Of a stretch of DNA of 21,579 nucleotides, positions 1 through 6,561 are shown one piece after another. A model generated the notes under the pieces. The model had not been told where the DNA came from, ran no database searches, and saw only the letters and a program-made list of their open reading frames with translations. The stretch's first letter is position 1; every line of letters starts with the position of its first letter. The position numbers were made by a program, and so were the translations under genes. This DNA is from Aigarchaeota archaeon (GTDB lineage: Archaea > Thermoproteota > Nitrososphaeria_A > Caldarchaeales > Wolframiiraptoraceae). The stretch is from the NCBI GenBank assembly GCA_025059415.1, contig JANXDQ010000014.1:1-21579 (forward strand), read 5' to 3'.

Positions 1-36
1 ATTCTCGGAATCGGCTAAATAATTACTACTTTCCGA

Positions 37-54
37 ACCCCTCAGTGAGTGGGT
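37..54. promoter_or_regulatory. Imperfect palindrome upstream of the phosphoribosyltransferase promoter
   Basis: The sequence ACCCCTCAGTGAGTGGGT is an interrupted inverted repeat: ACCC-CTCA against TGAG-T-GGGT, with one unpaired base. It ends about 8 bases before the TATA-like box at 62-69. It could be an operator for the phosphoribosyltransferase gene or the terminator hairpin of a gene to the left of the window. I see no downstream T-run, so a terminator is less likely. Function is unproven. Confidence 0.25.
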
Positions 55-61
55 CAAAATC

Positions 62-69
62 TTTAAAAT
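62..69 (+). promoter_or_regulatory. TATA-like box of the phosphoribosyltransferase gene
   Basis: TTTAAAAT is centred near base 66, which predicts a transcript start near 91. That falls after the ATG at 80 and about 13 bases before the ATG at 104, so it favours the second ATG as the true start. Confidence 0.5.
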
Positions 70-103
70 AAAAATATTAATGTTGCTTTTGACGAGTTTT
101 TGT

Positions 104-721
104 ATGAAAATTCTTGAGGTCGGAGGCTTCAAATACCTGCAGCTTTCTTGGGCCGATATAGAATCCCTTGTGGAGAGGCTCGCCGACAAAATAATCTCGG
201 ATTATAGTCCAGATTTATTAGTGGGCGTTCTCCGCGGGGGAGTCACGGTGGCTCATCTCCTCTCAGATGTTCTCGGATTCAATAAAATCTATCCGGTTGG
301 TTGTAGTAGCTATGTCGACGTGGCCAAGAGATTCAGTGTGAAGGTCTATAATCCATTGGCCTTAAGGGATTTGTCCGGTAAGCGGGTACTATTGGTAGAC
401 GACGTTGCGGATGAAGGCCTCACTTTAAAGGAGGTGATTGATCAGGAAATATCCCCCAAGAACCCGCTCGAGGTCAGGGTCGCGACCCTCCACATGAAGC
501 CCTGGTGCAAGTTTAAGCCGGATTACTACGTCGAGGTAACGGATGCCTGGATAGTCTATCCCTGGGAGAGGTGGGAGGTGGTTAGGCAGGTCGCAGAGGG
601 GTTCATCAGGAACCTGGGGATGGAGAGGGGAATGGATCGGCTGGCTGATTTAATGGAGGCTGATATTGCGAAGGTTCAGAAAGTCCTCGCCTCCGCCAGA
701 AATCTTTCCCCCACAAGATAG
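104..721 (+). CDS. Purine-type phosphoribosyltransferase
   Basis: Predicted cytosolic phosphoribosyltransferase that joins a base to PRPP, probably guanine, xanthine or hypoxanthine salvage. The PRPP-binding signature VLLVDDVADEG, with the paired acidic residues and the following small-residue loop, is clear at about residues 95-105. The upstream LLVGVLRGGV is the usual first loop of this family. The frame is open from ATG 80, but ATG 104 fits both the TATA-like box at 62-69 and the family N-terminus, where the helix WADIESLVERLADKI lies close to the start. From 104 the protein has 205 residues. The C-terminal 35 residues after the core fold are a charged helical tail that I do not recognise. 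Substrate cannot be fixed from sequence. IMP dehydrogenase lies 4 kb away on the other strand, so both nucleotide enzymes share this region but not an operon. Confidence 0.85.
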   Translation: MKILEVGGFKYLQLSWADIESLVERLADKIISDYSPDLLVGVLRGGVTVAHLLSDVLGFNKIYPVGCSSYVDVAKRFSVKVYNPLALRDLSGKRVLLVDDVADEGLTLKEVIDQEISPKNPLEVRVATLHMKPWCKFKPDYYVEVTDAWIVYPWERWEVVRQVAEGFIRNLGMERGMDRLADLMEADIAKVQKVLASARNLSPTR

Positions 722-730
722 TTTAATTTA
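722..730 (+). promoter_or_regulatory. TATA-like box of the methylthiotransferase gene
   Basis: TTTAATTTA lies directly after the stop codon of the upstream gene. Its centre is about 33 bases before the GTG at 759, giving a leader of roughly 7 bases. It supports GTG 759 over the in-frame ATG at 666, which lies inside the preceding gene. Confidence 0.5.
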
Positions 731-758
731 TCGTTTTGATTTTCTATCTCGGGGCGCC

Positions 759-2069
759 GTGAAGATCTACGCTGAGACCTATGGGTGCGCTGCCAATGTC
801 GCGGATTCGGAGATAGCCCTAGGCCTCCTCAGAGAAAAAGGCCACGAAATCGTTTCAAACCCGCGGGATGCCGACGCCATCGTAATCTTCACCTGCGTCG
901 TCAAGAAGCCGACCAGCGACAGGATGCTCTACAGGATCTCTAGTCTAGCTGGATATGGTAAACGGCTGATAGTCGCGGGTTGTATCGTTCCAGGCGAACC
1001 CGAGAACGTTGTCAGGATAGCGCCGGACGCAGTTATGCTCCACCCGAGGGCGATAACTAGGATAAGGGACGCGGTCGAGCTTGGGAAGAGTTTCCCGGAG
1101 GAATGCGACGAGGTAAAGCTGTGCATGCCCAGGCTGAGAAGGAGCCCGTTGATAGCAATTATTCCGGTTTCCGAGGGATGTTCATGGAATCTCTGCAGCT
1201 TTTGCATAGTCACGAGAACTCGCGGCTCCTTCAAGAGCTATTCCATGGAGCTCATAGAATGCGAGGTGAGGCGTCATCTCGAGGAGGGGGCAAGGGAGAT
1301 TTGGCTGACGAGCCAGGATATGGGGAGCTATGGGATCGAGTCGGGTAAAAGTAGGGTCGCGGAGCTTGTTAAGAGAATTGCGGAAATCGATGGGACATTC
1401 TTCATAAGGGTCGGCATGATGAATCCGCTCTACATTTACCCGGTTCTCCGAGACCTCGTAGAGGCATATAAAGCGCCGAGGGTCTTCAAGTTCCTCCACC
1501 TCCCTCTCCAATCCGGGTCAAACAAAGTACTCAGGGACATGCGGAGGGGATACGATGTCCGGGTCTTTAAGAAGATAGTCGAGTCCACGAGATCCGAGAT
1601 CCCCAACCTAACGCTCTCAACGGACATAATCGTGGGATACCCCACGGAGGACGAGTCCGACTTCGAGGAAACCGTGAAACTCGTCGAAGACGTGAAGCCC
1701 GACGTGATAAATATCTCGCGCTTCTTTCCAAGACCCGGGACCTCCGCTGAGAGACTCAGGCCCCTCGATCCAAAGATTGTAAAGAAGAGGAGTAAGCTGT
1801 TGAGCGAGGTCGCTAGGGAGATCGCGCTTAGAAATAATGAGAAGTGGATAGGCTGGAGGGGGGTCGCCTTAGTCGATGAGGTCGGGGAGCGGGGTGAGGC
1901 CATCGCGAAGAATGCGAGTTACAGATCGATCGTGTTACGCGGATCGGGGAGGGAATTATTTGGAAAATTGGTCGAGGTAGAGGTCGAGGATGCGAGGCCC
2001 TACTGCCTTCTCGCAGAGGCTAAGAGGATCTTAGAACCCGTAGAGATCGCCGAGCTCACATCTGCTTAA
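759..2069 (+). CDS. CDKAL1/MtaB-type tRNA threonylcarbamoyladenosine methylthiotransferase
   Basis: Radical-SAM methylthiotransferase of the archaeal/eukaryotic CDKAL1 branch, which adds the 2-methylthio group to t6A37 of tRNAs. From the GTG at 759 it has 436 residues. The N-terminal UPF0004 domain carries its three cluster cysteines in AETYGCAAN (C10), IFTCVVKK (C46) and VAGCIV (C75). The radical-SAM cysteines are C141, C146 and C149 in GCSWNLCSFC, spaced CX4CX2C rather than the family's CX3CX2C. A TRAM RNA-binding domain follows at about residues 370-430 (RGVALVDEVGERG...). An ATG at 666 is also in frame but overlaps the upstream gene by 56 bases; the conserved domain begins right at GTG 759 (KIYAETYGC), and a TATA-like box sits at 722-730. 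Family assignment is firm; t6A as substrate is inferred from the archaeal context. Confidence 0.9.
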   Translation: MKIYAETYGCAANVADSEIALGLLREKGHEIVSNPRDADAIVIFTCVVKKPTSDRMLYRISSLAGYGKRLIVAGCIVPGEPENVVRIAPDAVMLHPRAITRIRDAVELGKSFPEECDEVKLCMPRLRRSPLIAIIPVSEGCSWNLCSFCIVTRTRGSFKSYSMELIECEVRRHLEEGAREIWLTSQDMGSYGIESGKSRVAELVKRIAEIDGTFFIRVGMMNPLYIYPVLRDLVEAYKAPRVFKFLHLPLQSGSNKVLRDMRRGYDVRVFKKIVESTRSEIPNLTLSTDIIVGYPTEDESDFEETVKLVEDVKPDVINISRFFPRPGTSAERLRPLDPKIVKKRSKLLSEVAREIALRNNEKWIGWRGVALVDEVGERGEAIAKNASYRSIVLRGSGRELFGKLVEVEVEDARPYCLLAEAKRILEPVEIAELTSA

Positions 2070-2072
2070 TTA
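2066..2072 (+). promoter_or_regulatory. TATA-like box of the ThiI-family gene
   Basis: TTAATTA overlaps the stop codon of the upstream gene. Its centre is about 31 bases before the TTG at 2100, predicting a leader of about 6 bases. Confidence 0.45.
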
Positions 2073-2099
2073 GGCAGCGGATTTATTGATTACGCGGAC

Positions 2100-3233
2100 T
2101 TGGACGTAGCTGAATATGACGTAATCGTTGTCCACTATGGCGAGGTGACGCTTAAACGCGGTAAGCGCGGCCTCTACGAGAGGATCCTCATGAATAATCT
2201 TAGGAAGGGTGTGGGCTTGCCTGTCAAGAGGCTTCAGGGAAGATACGTCATCGAATTAACTCATGAGACCGAGTTGGATGACGTGCTTTCCAGGGTTGGG
2301 AAAGTCTTTGGGGTGGTTTGGTACGCCCCTGCAATAAAGGCCAATTCCATAGAGGAGTTGAAAGGACGGCTGGCGGAGATCTTAAAAGATCGGGGCACCC
2401 GGAGGATAAAGATCGAGACGCGGAGAAGCGATAAAAGCTTCCCCATGACATCGCTTGAGATATCAAAGAGGATCGGGGAATACCTCGCCTCGAGCCTCGG
2501 ACTAAAGATAGACTTGAAAAGCCCTGAGGAAAGGATCTTAGTTGAGATCACTAGTGAGGGTATTTACGCATCGCTCCAAAAGCTTAGGGGTCCTGGAGGT
2601 CTCCCGGTCGGCAGCTCCGGCAAGGTCCTCGGCCTCTTCTCCGGCGGGCCCTTATCCCTGATCGCTTGTTGGTACATGATGAAGAGGGGGTGCGTGGTTG
2701 ATGTCCTACACGTATCCGGCGGAGAATTTTTCCAAAGTAAGGAGTACGACCTCTTCAGGAAGCTCCTCGAATATTCCCTGGAGTTCAAGCTCTACCTAAT
2801 CCCATCCACGGCTTTCAGAGAGTTATCGATTAGGATTCCTGAGAAATTGAGGGAACAAGCATTCAAACTCTATTTACTCATGTTGGGCGAGGCCGTGGCG
2901 CGTCGGGGTCGTCATCTCGGGCTCGTTTGGGGATATAATGCGGCGTTAAATCCCAGTGGGCTGGAGGAATTTTGCGCCATCACGCAATTTCGGTCACTCC
3001 CCTCTTATGCTCCACTAATCTCCCTTAGTGGACAGGAAGTTTTTGAAAGAGCGAGATATCTGGGAATAGATCTCGCCCCAACTCGGAGAGATCGTTTTCT
3101 TCCAAATATGGATGATCTTGAAAAGCTTTCGGGAAGATACGGGTTGAAAACCATCGTCGATTCCTCGTTGAAGTTCTTGGAGGTATTCAAGTTGAGGAGG
3201 GGCGAGGAGCCTCGGAGAATCTGGCCCAAATGA
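2100..3233 (+). CDS. ThiI-family protein with degenerate PP-loop
   Basis: ThiI makes 4-thiouridine at position 8 of tRNA by adenylating U8 through an ATP-pyrophosphatase (PP-loop) domain. This 377-residue protein keeps the ThiI architecture: an N-terminal ferredoxin-like segment (VVHYGEVTLKRGKRGLYE, residues 10-27), a THUMP RNA-binding domain at about 60-160, and the linker GPGGLPVGSSGKVLGLFSGG (164-183) that leads into the PP-loop. There the canonical SGGxDS has become SGGPLS (181-186), so the Asp is lost. The later EALGQ-type segment reads GYNAALNPSG (278-287). Only three cysteines are present (190, 198, 292), none in a CxxC, and there is no rhodanese domain. It is therefore clearly ThiI-like, but the sulfurtransferase chemistry is doubtful. 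The start is TTG; the typical ThiI N-terminus begins here. The stop codon touches the stop of the convergent gene with no bases between. Confidence 0.8.
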   Translation: MDVAEYDVIVVHYGEVTLKRGKRGLYERILMNNLRKGVGLPVKRLQGRYVIELTHETELDDVLSRVGKVFGVVWYAPAIKANSIEELKGRLAEILKDRGTRRIKIETRRSDKSFPMTSLEISKRIGEYLASSLGLKIDLKSPEERILVEITSEGIYASLQKLRGPGGLPVGSSGKVLGLFSGGPLSLIACWYMMKRGCVVDVLHVSGGEFFQSKEYDLFRKLLEYSLEFKLYLIPSTAFRELSIRIPEKLREQAFKLYLLMLGEAVARRGRHLGLVWGYNAALNPSGLEEFCAITQFRSLPSYAPLISLSGQEVFERARYLGIDLAPTRRDRFLPNMDDLEKLSGRYGLKTIVDSSLKFLEVFKLRRGEEPRRIWPK

Positions 3234-4697
3234 TCATAAAGTTATGGGCTCATCCGGCTTCGGCAAGATAACCTGGCACTTTATCTCCCCAAGCTTAAGT
3301 AGTCTCTGGAATTCATAGGGGTTCTCCGTATGTATCGGCAGTATCTTCCGTGGATTTATCTCGTTAATTATCTCGATCAAGCTCTCGCGATCAGCATGTC
3401 CCGAGGAGTGGACGTTCCTCAAATCGAGCCTCAGTAAGTGGACCCATCGTTCAAATTTACTCCACTCTATCTCCTGCTCCTCATCATGAGGCTCGCTGGT
3501 GGATACTATTATCCTCGATCCGGGCTTGGGCCGTATCTGGGCGAGTTCTAGGACGTAGTCCAGCCCGCTCATTATGAAGAGGTATTTTTCCTGCTGCTTG
3601 GCGATCTCATCGGGTTTCACGAGTTCTCCGCCCCTCTTACCATCAACCCTATCGAGGTACACTTTCTTCAACCAGCCGCGGTAGTTTGCCGATTCGAGAT
3701 CGTAGCCATCTCCGGTAAGTGATCTTCTCTCGAAATATACTCCAACATCTCCAAGATTTGGAATAGTTATCTTGGTCCTCGAGTCCGAGAGCCTGTCTAA
3801 GAGATTTATTATCCTCGGGCATATGACCGGCTTCTTTCCAAGTTCCCTAGCGGCCTCGACGAGGTCCCTAATCCTATCGATGTCGGTTGGCGATGTGACG
3901 ACGCATACCAGCTTGTCCGCCTTCTCCAATACATAGTGCCTTATCTCCCTTGAGACCTCGTGTTCTGGAACTCTAATGGAGGAATCTATTCTAGTCCCCT
4001 CTATAAGCAGGTAGTTAACGCCCCTGACCTTTTCCGTGAATTTCTCGGTGAGCTCGCTGAGTAATCCGTGTTTCCTCAAGTCCCCGGTATACGTGAGTGA
4101 AGCCTCCTCTACTAGGAATCCGAAGGAGGCCGGTATCGAGTGGTCGACCGGGTATGGTGTTATCTTAAATGGAGCCTCCGGGATCCCCGTGCCCTCTTCG
4201 AACACGCAGGCCCTCCTATCAAATCTCCCTATCCCCTTATCCCCTCTATCCCTCATGGAGAAGACCTCGCCCTCTATGTCTAGGCTCGACGACTCCAACA
4301 TCGCCTCCATTATCGTCTTCATCGAGTTGCTGACCGCGAGCGCTATCTCATTTGAGAGGAATCCGGCGGCGCCATAATGGTCAGCGTGAGCGTGGGAGAT
4401 GACGCATGTTTGGACATCGATTTCCCTGGCGTGGGTTAGGAGGCGGCTCACGCGCTCATCGATCTCCACCAGGTCTTCCCGATAGAGTCCCCGAACCCTT
4501 GGGAGGATCTCTGAGTAGAGGTAGTAGTAGAGTTTATTAGCGATCGTTAGGGCTCGATGCCCCAAGATGTATTCTCTTTTCTTCTTCATGTTCACGCCGA
4601 AGTCGAGGAGGATTCCGCCGCCCTCCCCAGTCAGGGCTATCTTACTCCCACCTATACTGTTTATCCCATCGAGGATGTTGAGCCGCAGCGTGGGCAT
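3234..4697 (-). CDS. MBL-fold beta-CASP-like metallo-hydrolase, probable RNA-processing nuclease
   Basis: A 487-residue zinc-dependent metallo-beta-lactamase-fold protein. The signature HAHADH is at residues 102-107. A downstream metal ligand lies in YTGDLRKHG. The C-terminal part has the ordered motifs of a beta-CASP/RNase J-type enzyme: IIVSTSEP, then HSSGHADRES, then ILPIHTENP. Proteins with this final PIHTEN motif are widespread in archaea and are usually called RNase J-like or mRNA 3'-end-processing-like exonucleases; the substrate of this subgroup is not established. It starts at an ATG 26 bases after the IMP dehydrogenase stop on the same strand, so the two are probably cotranscribed. 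I see no clear Shine-Dalgarno at a good distance. A five-codon open frame ends immediately before this ATG. Confident as an MBL-fold hydrolase, moderate as a nuclease. Confidence 0.8.
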   Translation of the reverse strand: MPTLRLNILDGINSIGGSKIALTGEGGGILLDFGVNMKKKREYILGHRALTIANKLYYYLYSEILPRVRGLYREDLVEIDERVSRLLTHAREIDVQTCVISHAHADHYGAAGFLSNEIALAVSNSMKTIMEAMLESSSLDIEGEVFSMRDRGDKGIGRFDRRACVFEEGTGIPEAPFKITPYPVDHSIPASFGFLVEEASLTYTGDLRKHGLLSELTEKFTEKVRGVNYLLIEGTRIDSSIRVPEHEVSREIRHYVLEKADKLVCVVTSPTDIDRIRDLVEAARELGKKPVICPRIINLLDRLSDSRTKITIPNLGDVGVYFERRSLTGDGYDLESANYRGWLKKVYLDRVDGKRGGELVKPDEIAKQQEKYLFIMSGLDYVLELAQIRPKPGSRIIVSTSEPHDEEQEIEWSKFERWVHLLRLDLRNVHSSGHADRESLIEIINEINPRKILPIHTENPYEFQRLLKLGEIKCQVILPKPDEPITL

Positions 4698-4723
4698 CTA
4701 GTTCAGAGAAAGCATCTCCGGGA

Positions 4724-5791
4724 TTATAGCATTATGGTTATTGGCGGCTGTCGCTCGATGATGATGTTCCCCACCCTCCTCTCCCAGCTCTCGCTTGGGG
4801 GCACCCTTACGAATTCGCTCTTCTCCTTGAGTTCCCTGAGATTTGAGGCGCCAACATATCCCATGCCGCCCTTAAGACCACCGATGATCATTTTCACGAT
4901 CTCCCTCACGCTCCCCCTGTAGGGGACGTAGCCAGAAATCCCCTCGGGCACGAGTTTGGAATACCTGTCCAGCCTGCTGATGACCTCGGCGCTCCCCATT
5001 CCCCGATACCTCTTCAACTTCATCCCATCCTTCTCGACGACTTCTCCCGGAGCCTCCTCTGTGCCGGCGAGCATCCTCCCAAGCATGACGCAGTCCGCGC
5101 CGGCGGCGATCGCCTTCACCACGTCGGCCACCCTCCTTATGCCGCCATCAGCGATAACTGGTACACCGTACTTCGAGGCGGCGTCTGCGACCCATGCTAT
5201 AGCGTTGAGCTGGGGAACTCCCACGCCGCAGATCTCCCTCGTTAAACATATGGATCCGGCTCCGATCCCGACCCTCAGGCCATCCACTCCGGCGGCGATG
5301 AGGTCTTCAGCCGCCTCCGCCGTAACTATGTTTCCCGCGACTACGTCGGCTCCGCCAATCCTCTTGTACGTCCTAAGGCTCCTGATCACGTTTTCGCTGT
5401 GTCCATGTGCGACGTCTATCACCACGACGTCGACCTCGGCCTTCACCAGGGCCTCAAACCTCCCATCGTCGAGGATTCCCACGGCCGCTCCCACTAAGAG
5501 GCCGCGCTCCTTAATCCTCCTGACTTGCGCCGCCTGCTCCTCGATGCCCATGTTCCTGTGAATTATCCCTATGCCGCCGAGCTCCGCCAGGGCTATGGCC
5601 ATCTCGGACTCGGTCACCGTGTCCATGGGGGAACTAGCAACCGGGATCTTTAATTCAACACTCCTAGTAATCCTAGTAGAAGTATCCAAGTCCTCTCTCG
5701 GGATCACGGAGGAATACCTGGGCTTCAGGAGGACATCGTCGAACGATACGCCCTCAACCGCCGCCTCCAGTTTCCCCGAAAAGAAGCCCAT
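4724..5791 (-). CDS. guaB: IMP dehydrogenase lacking CBS domains
   Basis: Oxidises IMP to XMP with NAD+, the committed step of guanine nucleotide synthesis. The protein has 355 residues, against about 480-500 for usual IMPDH. The missing part is the CBS (Bateman) pair that normally interrupts the barrel after the NMS-IEEQ segment: here NMGIEEQAAQVRRIKERG (80-97) runs straight into LLVGAAVG. The catalytic loop is GIGAGSICLTRE with Cys182. The mobile-flap Arg-Tyr dyad, R276-Y277 in SRLDRYSKLVPEG, is present. GMP reductase lacks that flap dyad, so I call IMPDH rather than GMP reductase. The C-terminal GGLKGGMGYVGA matches the family. ATG 5791 lies about 25 bases after a TATA-like ATAAAAAG, so the transcript is probably leaderless. 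Without CBS domains, the adenine/guanine nucleotide control exerted through them is not expected. Confidence 0.92.
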   Translation of the reverse strand: MGFFSGKLEAAVEGVSFDDVLLKPRYSSVIPREDLDTSTRITRSVELKIPVASSPMDTVTESEMAIALAELGGIGIIHRNMGIEEQAAQVRRIKERGLLVGAAVGILDDGRFEALVKAEVDVVVIDVAHGHSENVIRSLRTYKRIGGADVVAGNIVTAEAAEDLIAAGVDGLRVGIGAGSICLTREICGVGVPQLNAIAWVADAASKYGVPVIADGGIRRVADVVKAIAAGADCVMLGRMLAGTEEAPGEVVEKDGMKLKRYRGMGSAEVISRLDRYSKLVPEGISGYVPYRGSVREIVKMIIGGLKGGMGYVGASNLRELKEKSEFVRVPPSESWERRVGNIIIERQPPITIML

Positions 5792-5812
5792 ATATCACAT
5801 ATTAATGAGCCC

Positions 5813-5820
5813 CTTTTTAT
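5813..5820 (-). promoter_or_regulatory. TATA-like box of guaB
   Basis: On the minus strand GGATAAAAAGGG is centred about 26 bases before ATG 5791, predicting a leaderless transcript. It sits between the C/D box RNA and guaB, so the two can be transcribed separately even though readthrough is possible. Confidence 0.4.
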
Positions 5821-5839
5821 CCATTAATGCAAAGGATGG

Positions 5840-5899
5840 AGTCAGTTCGGGTATCACTCATCATCCATGAGTCAGAAATACCCGCTCTCATCACTTTCA
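5840..5899 (-). ncRNA. C/D box small guide RNA (2'-O-methylation guide)
   Basis: On the minus strand the order is: C box GTGATGA (5894-5888), 12-nt guide GAGCGGGTATTT (5887-5876), D' box CTGA (5875-5872), 7-nt spacer CTCATGG, C' box ATGATGA (5864-5858), 12-nt guide GTGATACCCGAA (5857-5846), D box CTGA (5845-5842). All four boxes match the consensus (RUGAUGA and CUGA), and guide and spacer lengths are typical of archaeal sRNAs, which direct fibrillarin with L7Ae and Nop5 to the target base paired five nucleotides before D or D'. A TATA-like box at 5921-5928 predicts a start near 5899, just before the C box. No protein-coding frame competes for this gap between guaB and the adenosine-specific kinase. 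Exact ends are estimates; terminal pairing is weak. Confidence 0.85.
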
Positions 5900-5920
5900 A
5901 TAGCTTCTTGGGAACGCCCT

Positions 5921-5928
5921 GATTAAAG
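5921..5928 (-). promoter_or_regulatory. TATA-like box of the C/D box RNA
   Basis: CTTTAATC on the minus strand is centred near 5924, about 26 bases before the predicted RNA start at 5899. It lies 12 bases after the stop codon of the upstream kinase gene, so the small RNA seems to have its own promoter. Confidence 0.5.
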
Positions 5929-5939
5929 TGTTGTCTTCG

Positions 5940-6434
5940 CTAGAACTTGTAACCGATCTTTCTCAGGAACTCCCTCCTCTTCTGGACATCGGCCTCCACC
6001 TCGATTCCCTTGGGTTTATATCCGTCGACTACGCCGATTACCCCCCTTCCCTGCGAGGTTTCCGCCACGATTACTTGGAGCGGGTTGGCGGTCGCCGCCA
6101 GGATCGTGCAGACCTCCGGGACGGATTTCAACCTCTCCATGATGTTGATTGGATAGATGTTCCTCATGAATACTATGAATGTGTGCCCACATCCTATTTT
6201 GTAGAGCGTCTCGGCGGCGAGCTTCCTCAATTCCTCATCTGTTCCCTCGTATCTGATCAGGCATGGCCCACTGGCCTCAGCAAATGCCAGGCCAAACTTA
6301 GCCCCCGGAACGGTGTTGACTATGGCCTCATAGATGTCCTCAACGCTCTTGATGAAGTGCGTTATCCCGAAAACCGCGTTGCAGCCCTCCGGGATCCTCA
6401 CCTCAACGACCTCAAACCTGACCTCAGCGCCCAT
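5940..6434 (-). CDS. Adenosine-specific kinase family protein
   Basis: Member of the small thermophile/archaeal family named adenosine-specific kinase (Pfam PF04008, COG1839), thought to phosphorylate adenosine to AMP. The family hallmarks are present in order: THFIKSVEDIYEAIV near the N-terminus, KFGLAFAEASGPCLIRYEGT, IGCGHTFIVFMRNIYPINIM, then VCTILAATANPLQVIVAE and GRGVIGVVDGYKPKGIE. From ATG 6434 it has 164 residues, the normal family length. The frame is open to an ATG at 6473, which would add 13 basic residues (MRRFIRRE...) not typical of the family and would overlap a TTTAAG element near 6477 that may be the promoter; I prefer 6434. It stands alone, 127 bases after the polyprenyl synthase gene on the same strand. 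The biochemical name rests on few characterised members. Confidence 0.85.
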   Translation of the reverse strand: MGAEVRFEVVEVRIPEGCNAVFGITHFIKSVEDIYEAIVNTVPGAKFGLAFAEASGPCLIRYEGTDEELRKLAAETLYKIGCGHTFIVFMRNIYPINIMERLKSVPEVCTILAATANPLQVIVAETSQGRGVIGVVDGYKPKGIEVEADVQKRREFLRKIGYKF

Positions 6435-6561
6435 GTCTCTGAAAAGAACTTCTCGGCGAATAAATCTTCTCATCGCTTAAATGGAAATATTTCGAAAAGG
6501 ATCTCCCTACGCCGAATCAATCCTCAGGCTCGGATGAAAAGTCCGTGGAGGGCGTTGAGGC

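Noticed and set aside
666..758. ATG at 666 as the start of the methylthiotransferase
   Set aside because: It lies inside the upstream gene, the added 31 residues (proline-rich) are not family sequence, and a TATA-like box sits after it at 722-730.
4724..5791. GMP reductase instead of IMP dehydrogenase
   Set aside because: The short length suggests GMP reductase, but the flap with the Arg-Tyr dyad (LDRYSKLVPEG) and the C-terminal MGY segment are IMPDH features.
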